In this document: positions 31,762-40,703 of the stretch, piece by piece
Numbering within the stretch: position 1 is the stretch's first letter
Layout of the letters: each line of letters begins with the position of its first letter
Assembly (NCBI GenBank): GCA_004173185.1
Contig: SEFZ01000027.1
Location: 1 to 59,772, forward strand
Source: Sphingomonadales bacterium
GTDB taxonomy: Bacteria > Pseudomonadota > Alphaproteobacteria > Sphingomonadales > Sphingomonadaceae
Reading direction: 5' to 3'
Length of the DNA stretch: 59,772 nt
Notes under the pieces: model-generated
Told to the model about the DNA's origin: nothing
The model's input: only the letters and a program-made list of their open reading frames with translations
Databases searched by the model: none
Program-made: the position numbers and the translations under genes

Positions 31762-33135
31762 ATGAAAGCTCTGGCCGATCCCAACAACGCCCTGACGCGC
31801 GGCCTTGCCGCGATCCGCGCAAACTTTCAGGTCCCGCAAGACTTCCCCGCCGAAGTCCTCGCCGCAGCCGAAATCGCCGCCAGACGCGCGCCCACCGAAC
31901 ATGCCGATCGCACGGCTTTGCCCTTCGTCACGCTCGATCCGTCCACGTCCACCGATCTCGATCAGGCCTTTCACATCGAGCGCGCGGGCGCTGACATTCT
32001 GCTCCATTATGCCATCGCCGATGTCGCATGGTTCGTCGAAGATGGCGGCGTGATCAATGCCGAGGCATGGGCGCGCGGCACCACGATATATCTCCCCGAT
32101 GGCAAGGCCGGGCTCTATCCCAAATCCCTGAGTGAAAACGCCGCCAGCCTGCTCCCCGCCGGTCCCCGCCCCGCGATCATCTTCACGATCCGCGTCGCGC
32201 CAGACGGCAATGTACGGCTCGACGGTGCCGAGCGCGCGATCATCCAGAGCCGCGCCAAGCTCGCATATGACAGCGTCCAGCCCGCCGACCTTCCCGAGCC
32301 CTTCGCCGACCTCGCCAGGCGTATCCAGTCCGCCGAGGCCCGTCGCGGCGCGGTCCGCGTCGATCCGCCCGAGCAACAGGTTGAGCGATTGGAGGACGGC
32401 TACGCCCTAACCTTCCGCCCGCGCCTCGCCTCCGAAGACCATAATGCCGCGCTGTCGCTCGCTTGCAATCTCGCGGTCGCCGATGCCCTGTTCGCGCACC
32501 AGACCGGTCTGTTCCGCGTCATGGCCGAGCCCAATGACGGGGCCGTCGCGCGCCTGCGCCACACCGCCCGCGCGTTCCGCCTCGATTGGCCGCACTCGAT
32601 GCCGCTCAAGGAATATGAGCGCAGCCTCAGTGCCAAAGACCCCGCCGAAGCCGCCTTCATGCTCGCCATCCGCCGCGCCGGCCAGGGCGCGTCCTACGCC
32701 CCTTATGCGCCCGCCGAGACCCCGTGGCACGCCGCGATGGCCGCGACCTACGCCCACGCCACCGCGCCCCTGCGGCGCCTAGCCGATCGCTATGTCGTCC
32801 GCGCCGCGCTCGCCATCGCCAACGGCCAGCCGGTGCCGCTTGTGGTGACCGAAGCCTTCGCCAGACTCCCGCCGATCATGTCCCGCGCCGATCAACTCTC
32901 CGGGCGCATAGAACGCGCCGTGATCGATCTCGCCGAAGCCGTGATGCTCCATGGCCGCGAAGGCGAGGCGTTCGCCGCGATCGTCACCGACGCCACCGAA
33001 CACGGCACCCGCGTCCAGCTCCGCGATCTGCCCATCGTCGCCAATCTCAAGACCAAAGGCGCATCCCCGGGCGACAAACTCCAGCTGACGCTCACCAAAG
33101 CCGACACAGAGACCGGAACGATCGCTTTTGCCTGA
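31762..33135 (+). CDS. RNB-domain exoribonuclease (short RNase II/R relative)
   Basis: A 457-residue protein made almost only of the RNB catalytic domain; E. coli RNase II has 644 residues and RNase R 813, so N-terminal cold-shock domains are missing. The acidic site reads FVTLDPSTSTDLDQAFHIE: three of the four Asp are kept and the fourth is Gln. The Gln form recurs in a subfamily I know from actinobacteria. ATYAHATAPLRRLADRYV matches the family's conserved end, and a small S1-like tail follows. It would degrade RNA 3' to 5'. It starts ten bases after the sheath gene. Confidence 0.88.
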   Translation: MKALADPNNALTRGLAAIRANFQVPQDFPAEVLAAAEIAARRAPTEHADRTALPFVTLDPSTSTDLDQAFHIERAGADILLHYAIADVAWFVEDGGVINAEAWARGTTIYLPDGKAGLYPKSLSENAASLLPAGPRPAIIFTIRVAPDGNVRLDGAERAIIQSRAKLAYDSVQPADLPEPFADLARRIQSAEARRGAVRVDPPEQQVERLEDGYALTFRPRLASEDHNAALSLACNLAVADALFAHQTGLFRVMAEPNDGAVARLRHTARAFRLDWPHSMPLKEYERSLSAKDPAEAAFMLAIRRAGQGASYAPYAPAETPWHAAMAATYAHATAPLRRLADRYVVRAALAIANGQPVPLVVTEAFARLPPIMSRADQLSGRIERAVIDLAEAVMLHGREGEAFAAIVTDATEHGTRVQLRDLPIVANLKTKGASPGDKLQLTLTKADTETGTIAFA

Positions 33136-33189
33136 CCCCTTGGCGAAGTCGGGTCGTCTCCCCACCTCGTCCCTATCTAGGGGGTTCAC

Positions 33190-33633
33190 ATGGCATTGAT
33201 CGTCACGTTTCTCGGCCTTTTCGCAGTGGTCGCCTTCGCGCCCGATACGCCAGCCGCCCGCTTCCTGCACCGCGCCCTCATCGCGCTTCCCGCCAGAGCA
33301 CTGGCGCACATCTCCCGGGGCCATCTGAGCATCGCCGTCGCGCTGGTCGCTGGGCTGGCCAGCGTGTTCTGGCTGATCGACGAGGAACTGGCGCTGGTCA
33401 TGACCATGATGGCACCCGAAGCGCTCGCATATCTTGCAATGTTCGAGATCGGCACGCTGGTCGATGCGATCGTCACCACGATGCTCGTCGCGACCAGCGT
33501 GCGCTTCCCGCGCATCGCCGCGATACTGAGCCGCCTCAGACCCCGCGCCCGCACTAGCCGAGCCCGACGCCCACAGCGCCCCCTGTCCTCCAACAACGAC
33601 GACGGTGCCAGTCACTTCGCCATCGCCGCCTGA
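33190..33633 (+). CDS. Hypothetical membrane protein
   Basis: A 147-residue protein with three hydrophobic segments (VTFLGLFAVVAFA, SIAVALVAGLASVFWL, LAMFEIGTLVDAIVTTMLVA) and an Arg/Ser-rich C-terminal tail. AGGGGG precedes ATG 33190. I do not recognise the family. The stop codon begins a 7-bp hairpin. It may be co-transcribed with the RNB gene, 54 bases upstream. Confidence 0.6.
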   Translation: MALIVTFLGLFAVVAFAPDTPAARFLHRALIALPARALAHISRGHLSIAVALVAGLASVFWLIDEELALVMTMMAPEALAYLAMFEIGTLVDAIVTTMLVATSVRFPRIAAILSRLRPRARTSRARRPQRPLSSNNDDGASHFAIAA

Positions 33634-33647
33634 GGCGGAACGCCTCA
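33631..33647 (+). terminator. Hairpin containing the stop codon of the membrane protein gene
   Basis: TGAGGCG (33631-33637) pairs with CGCCTCA (33641-33647) across GAA; the first three bases are the TGA stop. There is no T-tract, so the terminator call is tentative. Confidence 0.35.
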
Positions 33648-33719
33648 CGAAATCTGCGCCCACAAATCCACACAGAAGCAAAAGGAAGCGGGCATTCGCT
33701 TTTTCCAGAACCGCAGCCC

Positions 33720-34670
33720 TCACCCGATCGGCGAAGCATCCACTGCATCCTCGGCCTTCTCCGGCCGGATATAGATCGAACTGATCACCGGCATCCGCGC
33801 CTTCAGCGCCTTCTCGATCCGCTCGATCAGGCTCTCCGCCTCACCCATGCTCAGCGTATCGGCAAAGTCCGCGCTGATAGCGACGAACACCTTCTCGGGC
33901 GCCGAATGCACCGTGCGCACATGGTTCACCGCAGTGATCGCGTCCTCGGCTTCCAGCATCGCGCGAATATCGGCGATCATCGCCGGATCGGCGCGCTCGC
34001 CGATCAGCAGCCCCTTGGCCTCACGCGCCAGCAGGATCGCGACACCCGCCAGGATCCCGCCGATAATCACCGATGCCCAGCCGTCGATGCGCGGATCTCC
34101 CAAGGCATGGCTCGCCCAGATGCCCACCCCGGCCACGATAAGCCCGGCCAGCGCCGCCGAATCCTCGAACAATACGATAAACCCGGTCGGATCCTTCGAT
34201 TCCTTGACCGCTTCCCACCAGCCCATATCCCCCTTGCCCTGCGCAAATTCGGCAAGCGCAATCCACCAGCTCGTCCCTTCCAGCGCGAGTGCGACGGCGA
34301 GTACGACATAGTTGATCGTGGGATCGTGGAGCGGTTCGGGCGCGGCGATATGCTTCCAGCCTTCATAGACTGATACGCCCGCGCCCAGCCCGAAGATCAG
34401 GATCGCGACGACGAACGCCCAGAAATAAAGCTCGCGGCCATAGCCGAACGGGTGGAGCGCATCGGGCAAGCGCCGTGCTCGCCTTTGCCCGTAAAGCAAC
34501 AGTCCCTGATTGCCGCTGTCCACCAGCGAGTGGACGCCCTCGGTAAGCATCGAGGACGAACCGGTAATCGCCGCCGCGATGAATTTCGCGACGGCGATCC
34601 CGAGATTGGCGGCAAGCGCCGCATATAGGACTAGGTTGGCGCGCCAGCCTTCGGCCGGACTGGCCTGCAT
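33720..34670 (-). CDS. Cation diffusion facilitator (CDF) family transporter
   Basis: A 316-residue inner-membrane metal-cation exporter. Five to six membrane segments are visible. The CDF signature SSSMLTEGVHSLVDSGNQ (about residues 38-55) gives the His/Asp metal site, and LFEDSAALAGLIVAGVG gives the Asp of the second site. The soluble C-terminal domain has VRTVHSAPEKVFVAISADF. The pattern with HPFGYGRELYFWAF is like SLC30A9/ZNT9-type members. It probably exports Zn, Co or Fe; specificity cannot be read. It begins six bases after the stop of the gene at 34677-35027. Confidence 0.9.
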   Translation of the reverse strand: MQASPAEGWRANLVLYAALAANLGIAVAKFIAAAITGSSSMLTEGVHSLVDSGNQGLLLYGQRRARRLPDALHPFGYGRELYFWAFVVAILIFGLGAGVSVYEGWKHIAAPEPLHDPTINYVVLAVALALEGTSWWIALAEFAQGKGDMGWWEAVKESKDPTGFIVLFEDSAALAGLIVAGVGIWASHALGDPRIDGWASVIIGGILAGVAILLAREAKGLLIGERADPAMIADIRAMLEAEDAITAVNHVRTVHSAPEKVFVAISADFADTLSMGEAESLIERIEKALKARMPVISSIYIRPEKAEDAVDASPIG

Positions 34671-34676
34671 TCGGGC

Positions 34677-35027
34677 TTAGCCCAGACCGATCTTGTTGAG
34701 CACGCGCTCCACAAGCCCCGGATCCTCGGACTTTCCGGCCGCAAGCCGCTGCTCTTTGGCAGGGTTAAAGCCGCTGCTCTCTGGCAGTTCGCTACTCGAA
34801 TGGCTGTGCACCGGCTGGGTCGAAGCCGGCGGATCCGACGCATCCATGGATTCGTCGAGCCCGCGGTCGAGCCGCGCTTCTTTGCTCGTCGGATTGCGCT
34901 CGAGCCTTTCGGCGATCGAGGCATCCGTACCCGCATCGGCGGAATTCACTGCCGAACGGGTTTCGCTATCGGTGCCCGGCACCACCGACATTCGTTCCAT
35001 CGCCGGGTCAATCGGGTTCGCGTCCAT
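34677..35027 (-). CDS. Hypothetical acidic, disordered protein
   Basis: A 116-residue hydrophilic protein rich in Ser, Asp, Glu and Pro, with no Cys or membrane segment: PAMERMSVVPGTDSETRSAV, IAERLERNPTSKEARLDRGL and a short C-terminal helix LVERVLNKIGLG. It is probably largely unfolded. ATG 35027 has GAGAGTGAAG upstream. It precedes the CDF transporter by six bases and is likely in one transcript with it. Family unknown. Confidence 0.6.
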   Translation of the reverse strand: MDANPIDPAMERMSVVPGTDSETRSAVNSADAGTDASIAERLERNPTSKEARLDRGLDESMDASDPPASTQPVHSHSSSELPESSGFNPAKEQRLAAGKSEDPGLVERVLNKIGLG

Positions 35028-35115
35028 GACTTCACTCTCCTGAGCGTTGCCCTGCTGTAACGACCCTCCCCCGATTCGCGTTCCCAAGCAAAAACGCTGC
35101 CGCCGCAAAAGAAAA

Positions 35116-35155
35116 ACGGCCCGGCGATTTTCATCGCCGAGCCGTTGTTTTTCAG
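35116..35155. terminator. Bidirectional terminator after the Bax-inhibitor-1 gene
   Basis: A 14-base stem with one mismatch (35116-35129/35134-35147) is flanked by a T-tract on either strand: TTGTTTTT on the plus strand and GTTTTTCTTTT on the minus strand. It ends the minus-strand gene at 35170-35910. Confidence 0.85.
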
Positions 35156-35169
35156 CCGGTTGCCCGGAA

Positions 35170-35910
35170 CTAGTTCCGCGAGCTGCCGAACAGGCGCAGC
35201 AGGAACAGGAACATGTTGATGAAGTCGAGATAGAGCGTCAGCGCGCCCATGATCACGGCCTTGCCCTGCATGTCCGATCCAGCAACCTGGAAATACAGGC
35301 TCTTGATCTTCTGCGTGTCATACGCGGTGAGGCCCGCGAAGATCAGCACGCCGCCGGCGCTGATCACGAACGACAGCGCATCGGATTGCAGGAACAGGTT
35401 GATCAGCATCGCGGCGATCAGACCGAACAGGCCCATCGTCAGGAAGGTGCCGAAGCCCGACAGGTCACGCTTGGTGGTGTAGCCCCACAGGCTGAGACCC
35501 CCAAAGCCCGCTGCGGTCGCGAAGAAGACCTGCGCGATCGACGTATCGGTATAGACCAGGAAGATCGTCGACAGCGACACACCCATCAGCAGGGCATAGC
35601 CCCAGAACAGCAGGTTCAGCGTCGCGGTGGAGAAGCGGTTCACGCCAAAGCTCATCGCGAAGACGATGCCCAGCGGCGCCAGCATCGCGATCCAGCCGAG
35701 CGGACCAAAGCCGGTGCCGGTTTCGTTGAACAGCACCGAAATCATGCCGCTCTTGGCGAACATCAGCGAGACGATGCCGGTCAACAGCACTGCCGACGCC
35801 ATGTAGTTATAAACCGACAGCATGTGCGACCGGAGCCCGGCATCGCGGACGTCCGCCTGCGCGCCTGCCAGCGGCGCGGTGCCCATGCGGGGATCAGACC
35901 AATTAGCCAT
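35170..35910 (-). CDS. Bax inhibitor-1/YccA family membrane protein
   Basis: A 246-residue inner-membrane protein with seven predicted segments, of the BI-1 (UPF0005) family. It starts ADVRDAGLRSHMLSVYNYMA and has NLLFWGYALLMGVSLSTIF and FVISAGGVLIFAGLTAYDTQ, where the conserved Asp pair near the C-terminus (AYDTQKIK and LYLDFINMFLFLLRL) senses pH or calcium in homologues. YccA in E. coli modulates FtsH; whether this one does is unknown. GGAGTTTCG precedes ATG 35910. Confidence 0.93.
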   Translation of the reverse strand: MANWSDPRMGTAPLAGAQADVRDAGLRSHMLSVYNYMASAVLLTGIVSLMFAKSGMISVLFNETGTGFGPLGWIAMLAPLGIVFAMSFGVNRFSTATLNLLFWGYALLMGVSLSTIFLVYTDTSIAQVFFATAAGFGGLSLWGYTTKRDLSGFGTFLTMGLFGLIAAMLINLFLQSDALSFVISAGGVLIFAGLTAYDTQKIKSLYFQVAGSDMQGKAVIMGALTLYLDFINMFLFLLRLFGSSRN

Positions 35911-36034
35911 TCGAAACTCCTCTGCCCGGCATCCATGCCGGTTTGGTGCAATATCGCTCTAAATCCAGGTATTTTCAAGCAAAACCGGGGTTAATCGCCT
36001 CCCCGGAGGCGCGCGGAACGGGTAAGGGACGCAA

Positions 36035-36568
36035 ATGCACCGCCTCTTCGTCGCCTTTGCTCTGCCCCCGGCGCTCCGCCAGCAACTGCTCACTTTGTCC
36101 GGCGGCATCCCCGGTGCCCGCTGGCAGCGCGACGATCAGCTCCATCTGACCCTGCGCTTCATCGGCGACACAGACCGCCACGCAGCCGAAGACGCGGCCC
36201 TGGCGCTCGCCGCGATCCACTATCCGCAGATCGAGATTGCCTTGTCCGGTGCCGGCCAGTTCGAAAGTCGCGGCCGCCCCAACGCGGTCTGGGCGGGCGT
36301 CACTCCGCACGACGCGTTGGCGGGGCTCCACAAGAAGATCGATCAGGCGCTGATCCGCGCCGGCCAGCCCCCCGAAGCCCGCGCCTATCTCCCCCACATC
36401 ACCCTCGCCCGGATGAACGCGCAATCCGGCGCGGCCGACAAGTTCCTCGCCGAACATGCCGGCCTAGCCAGCGCGCCCTTCACGCTGACGCACTTTCGCC
36501 TCTACGAAAGCCATCTCGGCAGCGAAGGCGCGAGCTACGAAGCTATCGAGCGATACGCGCTGGGCTGA
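36035..36568 (+). CDS. thpR: RNA 2',3'-cyclic phosphodiesterase (2H family)
   Basis: A 177-residue cytoplasmic 2H phosphoesterase (earlier called 2'-5' RNA ligase, LigT). Two HXTX motifs form the active site: HLTLRFIGD near residue 37 and HITLARMN near residue 121. The opening MHRLFVAFALPPALRQQL and the closing LYESHLGSEGASYEAIERY are typical. It opens 2',3'-cyclic phosphate ends on RNA; the physiological substrate is not settled. A CCTCC palindrome follows. Confidence 0.94.
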   Translation: MHRLFVAFALPPALRQQLLTLSGGIPGARWQRDDQLHLTLRFIGDTDRHAAEDAALALAAIHYPQIEIALSGAGQFESRGRPNAVWAGVTPHDALAGLHKKIDQALIRAGQPPEARAYLPHITLARMNAQSGAADKFLAEHAGLASAPFTLTHFRLYESHLGSEGASYEAIERYALG

Positions 36569-36573
36569 CGCCT

Positions 36574-36592
36574 CCTCCTCCTGCGGAGGAGG
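36574..36592. repeat. CCTCCTCC/GGAGGAGG palindrome after thpR
   Basis: CCTCCTCC (36574-36581) pairs with GGAGGAGG (36585-36592) across loop TGC, between convergent thpR and the M24 peptidase gene. It is the most compact of the four CCTCC palindromes and probably acts as terminator. Confidence 0.55.
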
Positions 36593-36604
36593 GTCGGAAA
36601 ACGT

Positions 36605-37927
36605 CTACCGCCCCTCAGCCATGAACGCCTCAACCTCGGCGACCGTCCGCGGAATCCCCACCGACATCCGCTCCGAGCCGCCCGCCGTGATCAGATATTG
36701 ATCCTCGATCCGGATCCCGTAATTCTTGGCCTGCTCGTAAATCCCCGGCTCGATCGTGATCACCGCGCCAGCTGGCAGCGGCTTCGACATATCGCCCGCA
36801 TCATGCACTTCGGTGCCGACCAGATGCCCCACGCCATGATAGAAATCATCGGCATGCCCGGCCTTGCGGATCACCGCTCGCGCCGCCGCGTCCACATCCT
36901 CAAAATAGACCCCGGCCCTGAGCGCCGCGACCGACGCTTCCTGCGCCGCCAGAACGGTCTCATAGGTTGCGCGCTGCTCGGCGGTGTAGCGCCCGGTCGC
37001 CGGGAAGGTCCGCGTCACGTCACACGCATAGCCGCCGACCGAAGCCGCCGCGTCGATCAGGATCAAATCGCCCGCCGCGATCACGCCATTGCTGCCGCGA
37101 TAGTGGAGCGAGGCTGCATTGCGCCCCGAAGCGACGATGCTGTGATAGGAAAGCCCCTTGCCGCCCGCCGCGCGGAATGCCGCTTCCATGATCGCCTTCA
37201 ATTCGCCCTCGGTCATCCCCGGACGCACCGCGCGCATCGCCGCCAGATGCCCCGCGCGCGTCGCTTCCACCGCCTTGCGCATCATCGCCAGTTCGCGCGG
37301 CTCCTTCACAATCCGCAGCGACGGCAGCAACGCGGTATCGTCGATCGTCCGCGCGCCCGGCACGCGCTGCGCCACCTTGCCATATAGCTCCAGCACTGCC
37401 GGCACGTTCGCCGTCGGGCCGACGATCGGCCCCAGGAACCGCAATTCCTTGTTCCGCTGCGCCAGCCCGGTCACCAGCCCGCCCAGCGAAGAGGTCCGCT
37501 GCACCTTCTGAAAGCCCGTGCGCCGCTCCATCTCCTCGCCCACCGGCAGCCGCTCGATATCCCAGCGCTCGGTCTCGGGGTTGCGCGAGGGCAGCAACAG
37601 CCATTCCTTCACCGTGCGCTCGCCCGGCGCCAGCACCAGGATGGCGCCCGGCTCGTCGACAATGCCCGTCAGCCACGCGAAGTTGGCGATCTGCTGCGAG
37701 GCTTCTTCTTCGCTCTGGCCATGCTCGATATTGTCCGCGCCATAGAGCACTGCGATGCCGGTCTTCATCGCCGTCATCACCCGCTGCCGCCGCTCGCGAA
37801 ACACGTCCGGGGTAAACGGCACCGTGCCCAGCGGCGTGCCGCTAAGCCGGGTCACGTCCTGCGCCGCCAGCTTGCCCGCACCCGCCACCGTCGCCAGTGC
37901 CGCGCCCAAAAGTGTCCGTCTTTTCAT
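36605..37927 (-). CDS. M24-family aminopeptidase (Xaa-Pro aminopeptidase-like), exported
   Basis: A 440-residue pita-bread metallopeptidase. The N-terminus MKRRTLLGAALATVAGAG resembles a Tat signal (twin Arg) with a cut near LAAQ. The N-terminal domain (to about residue 190) is AMP_N-like. The catalytic domain holds five metal ligands: Asp in LILIDAAASVGG and YACDVTRTF, His in FYHGVGHLVGTEVHD, Glu in ITIEPGIY and Glu in IRIEDQYLI. It removes N-terminal residues before Pro in the periplasm, by family inference. A hairpin at 37935-37948 covers its ribosome binding site. Confidence 0.92.
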   Translation of the reverse strand: MKRRTLLGAALATVAGAGKLAAQDVTRLSGTPLGTVPFTPDVFRERRQRVMTAMKTGIAVLYGADNIEHGQSEEEASQQIANFAWLTGIVDEPGAILVLAPGERTVKEWLLLPSRNPETERWDIERLPVGEEMERRTGFQKVQRTSSLGGLVTGLAQRNKELRFLGPIVGPTANVPAVLELYGKVAQRVPGARTIDDTALLPSLRIVKEPRELAMMRKAVEATRAGHLAAMRAVRPGMTEGELKAIMEAAFRAAGGKGLSYHSIVASGRNAASLHYRGSNGVIAAGDLILIDAAASVGGYACDVTRTFPATGRYTAEQRATYETVLAAQEASVAALRAGVYFEDVDAAARAVIRKAGHADDFYHGVGHLVGTEVHDAGDMSKPLPAGAVITIEPGIYEQAKNYGIRIEDQYLITAGGSERMSVGIPRTVAEVEAFMAEGR

Positions 37928-37934
37928 GCGCTAT

Positions 37935-37948
37935 CTCCCTCGTGGGAG
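37935..37948 (-). promoter_or_regulatory. Hairpin covering the ribosome binding site of the M24 peptidase gene
   Basis: On the minus strand CTCCC, loop ACGA, then GGGAG lie just before ATG 37927. The GGGAG is the ribosome binding site (seven-base spacing), so this 5-bp stem would hide it. It may modulate translation, or be chance. Confidence 0.3.
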
Positions 37949-38003
37949 CGTTGTTTCACAGCCGTGCTGGAGCAGCAATAGGCCCGCGACGGCACCAACA
38001 CCT

Positions 38004-38855
38004 TCAGTCCGCGCGCCCACCCATCGCTTCGCCCAGACGCACGCTGCGCTCCGGTGCCCAATCCGGATTGAACGCGATCGTGTCCGGGCCAAACAGCATG
38101 ACGATCGTAGAGCCGAGCATGAAGCGGCCCATTTCCTCGCCCTTCTTCAGCACGACCGATTGCCCCGAATAGTCCCAGTCGGACAGCCGCCCGGTGCGCT
38201 TGGCGTTGACCACCCCGTGCCACGCAGTCGCGATGCTGCCGACGATCGTAGCGCCGACCAGCACCAGCACGAACCGACCATATTCCGCCGATTCGAACAC
38301 GCACACCACACGCTCGTTGCGCGCAAACAGGTTCGGCACGCCACGCGCGGTGACCGGGTTCACCGAAAACAGCGCGCCCGGCACATAGATCATCCGCACC
38401 AGCCTGCCATCGCAGGGCATGTGCAGGCGGTGATAGTCCTTCGGCGAGAGATACAGGTTGGCGAAGCTGCCATGGCGGAATTGCCCGGCCAGTTCGCTGT
38501 CGCCGCCCACCAGATCGGTCGTGGTGAAGCGATGGCCCTTCGCCTGCACGATATGATGATCGGCAATCGCACCGAACTGGCTGATCGCGCCGTCGACCGG
38601 GCAGACGAAATCGGCTTCCGCCTGTGGGCGCGCGCCGGGCTTTAGCGGTCGCGTGAAGAAGTCGTTGAAGCTCTTATAGCTGCCAATGTCCGGGTTCGCG
38701 GCTTCGGCCATATCGACCTTATATTTGCCCACGAACCAGCGGATCATCGCCGTCGTGCCAGAACCCGCCTGCGCCCCCGCAGCCCGCCCGGCCAGCCGGG
38801 TCAGGAGTTGCTTGGGCAGCGCATATTGCAACATCACCTTCAGGCGATCGGACAT
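38004..38855 (-). CDS. psd: Phosphatidylserine decarboxylase proenzyme
   Basis: A 283-residue membrane-associated enzyme making phosphatidylethanolamine. The self-cleavage site LGST (in RFMLGSTIVMLFGPD, Ser near residue 247) yields the pyruvoyl group. The triad partners are Asp in CPVDGAISQFG and His in YHRLHMPCDG, and SFNDFFTRPLKPGARP is the conserved N-terminal part. It is the PSD-B type typical of E. coli rather than the short alphaproteobacterial PSD-A form. ATG 38855 has CGAGGG upstream. It is divergent from the MFS gene. Confidence 0.94.
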   Translation of the reverse strand: MSDRLKVMLQYALPKQLLTRLAGRAAGAQAGSGTTAMIRWFVGKYKVDMAEAANPDIGSYKSFNDFFTRPLKPGARPQAEADFVCPVDGAISQFGAIADHHIVQAKGHRFTTTDLVGGDSELAGQFRHGSFANLYLSPKDYHRLHMPCDGRLVRMIYVPGALFSVNPVTARGVPNLFARNERVVCVFESAEYGRFVLVLVGATIVGSIATAWHGVVNAKRTGRLSDWDYSGQSVVLKKGEEMGRFMLGSTIVMLFGPDTIAFNPDWAPERSVRLGEAMGGRAD

Positions 38856-39131
38856 AGGACCCTCGAAACACGACTGCCGGTCCGGTAGCAACCGCAACAC
38901 CGTCACCGCTAGCAACAATCCACTTTCCCGGATTCTGGTGATCCAACGCAACGCCGAGCAGCAAGAGCAGCTAGCCGCCCTGCGCCTCCCCCGCATAATT
39001 AGGTGGGTGCCCCGCCGCGAGCAACCTCCCGCCCCTCGAACCTCGAATCGAATTTCGGCCCCAAATATCCCCCTTTCGTAAATCGGGTATGGTCGTTACG
39101 TTACGGAAAACGAGACAGGTGGGAGAGAAAA

Positions 39132-40703
39132 ATGGCGGCGGAAGCGGTTACACCCGAACAGGAGCTCTCGGAGGCCAAGGCAGGTCCGTATGCCTGGTAT
39201 GTCCTGTTCGTCCTCTTCCTCGTCTACGCGCTGAATTTCATCGATCGCCAGATCCTGACCATCCTCGCCCCGCATATCCGCAAGGATCTGGGGCTCAGCC
39301 AGGCCGATATCGGCTTTCTCTACGGCACGGCGTTCGGCATTTTCTATGCGCTGTTCGGCATCCCGCTGGGGCGGCTGGCCGATAATTGGCACCGCATCCG
39401 GCTGATGACGATCGGCCTCGCGCTCTGGTCGACGATGACGGCGGTGTCGGGCCTTGCGAAAAACGGCTTCCAGCTCGCCGGCGCGCGGATGGGCGTCGGC
39501 GTCGGTGAGGCAAGCGCAGGCCCGGCCGCCTATTCGCTGATCTCGGACTGGTTCCCCAAGCGCCAGCGCGCCACCGCGCTCGCAACCTATTCGGCCGGCA
39601 TTTATTTCGGCGGCGGCTTTTCGCTCTTCATCGGCGGTTCGATCGCCGATAATTGGAATATTGCCTATCCCAATGGCGGCCCTTGGGGGCTGGTCGGCTG
39701 GCAGGCGGCATTCATGGCGGTCGGCCTGCCCGGCATTTTGCTGGCGATGTGGGTCTATACGCTGCGCGAGCCGCTGCGCGGCCAGTCCGAAGGACTGGTC
39801 GCTCCCAAGCACCCCGCCCCGTTCAAAAGCTTTTTCGAAGAGCTGCTGACGATCATCCCGCCCTTCACGCTGATCGGCGCGTGGCGCAGCAAGGCGCTCA
39901 CTTCAAATCTGATCGCGCTCGGAGTCGTCGCCCTGCTCACTTGGGGCCTGATCACGCTCGATGGCTATGCCTCGCGCCTCCAATGGCTCGCGACCGGTAT
40001 CGGTGCCTATGCCGTCTTCTCCTGGGCCTCGTCGCTGCGTAGCCGTGATGCACCCACGTTCGGCCTGATCGTCGGCACCCCCGCTTTTCTCTGCGTCGTC
40101 GTCGCTTATGGCCTCAATGCCTTCCTCGCTTATTCGGTCGCGGGCTTCGCGCCGAGCTATGCTGCGGTCACCTTTGGCGTGGCTGCCGCTGAAGCAGGCC
40201 TGTGGATCGGTGGCCCTGCCATCCTCGCCGGTTTCCTCGGCGTGACATTTGGCGGGATCGCGGCCGATCGCCTGCGCGCGAAATACCCGACCGGGCGCAT
40301 CATGGTGGTGCTGTTCGGCTCGCTCGCTCCGATCCCCCCGCTAATCCTCACCTTCACCACCGGCGACAAATATATGTTCTATGCGATGCTCCCGCTCACC
40401 CAGATCCTCGCCAGTTGCGCGCTCGGCTCGGCGGCGGCGGCAACGCAGGATCTCGTGCTACCGCGCATGCGCGGCACGGCGACGGCGGCGTTCTTCATCG
40501 GCACCACGCTGATCGGCCTGGCCCTCGGGCCATATCTCGCCGGCCGCGTCGCCGATCTCACGGGCAGCATCAGCATCGGCATCCTGTCGCTGCTGGCATC
40601 GGTCCCCATCGCCCTCGGCTGCGCCATCGCCGCCTACCGCCTCGTCCCCGCCGCCGAAGCCAGCAAGGTCGCACGCGCCAGGGCCGCAGGGGAAGCGATC
40701 TGA
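39132..40703 (+). CDS. Major facilitator superfamily (spinster-like) transporter
   Basis: A 523-residue inner-membrane transporter with about twelve segments. It begins YAWYVLFVLFLVYALNFIDRQ and has GIPLGRLADNWHRIRLMTIG (the loop 2-3 MFS motif A), GVGVGEASAGPAAYSLISDW and FPKRQRATALA, the pattern of Spns/MFS_1 members common in sphingomonads. The substrate is unknown. GTGGGAGAGAAAA precedes ATG 39132. Its stop overlaps the apparent start of the next gene by four bases (CTGA). Confidence 0.9.
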   Translation: MAAEAVTPEQELSEAKAGPYAWYVLFVLFLVYALNFIDRQILTILAPHIRKDLGLSQADIGFLYGTAFGIFYALFGIPLGRLADNWHRIRLMTIGLALWSTMTAVSGLAKNGFQLAGARMGVGVGEASAGPAAYSLISDWFPKRQRATALATYSAGIYFGGGFSLFIGGSIADNWNIAYPNGGPWGLVGWQAAFMAVGLPGILLAMWVYTLREPLRGQSEGLVAPKHPAPFKSFFEELLTIIPPFTLIGAWRSKALTSNLIALGVVALLTWGLITLDGYASRLQWLATGIGAYAVFSWASSLRSRDAPTFGLIVGTPAFLCVVVAYGLNAFLAYSVAGFAPSYAAVTFGVAAAEAGLWIGGPAILAGFLGVTFGGIAADRLRAKYPTGRIMVVLFGSLAPIPPLILTFTTGDKYMFYAMLPLTQILASCALGSAAAATQDLVLPRMRGTATAAFFIGTTLIGLALGPYLAGRVADLTGSISIGILSLLASVPIALGCAIAAYRLVPAAEASKVARARAAGEAI

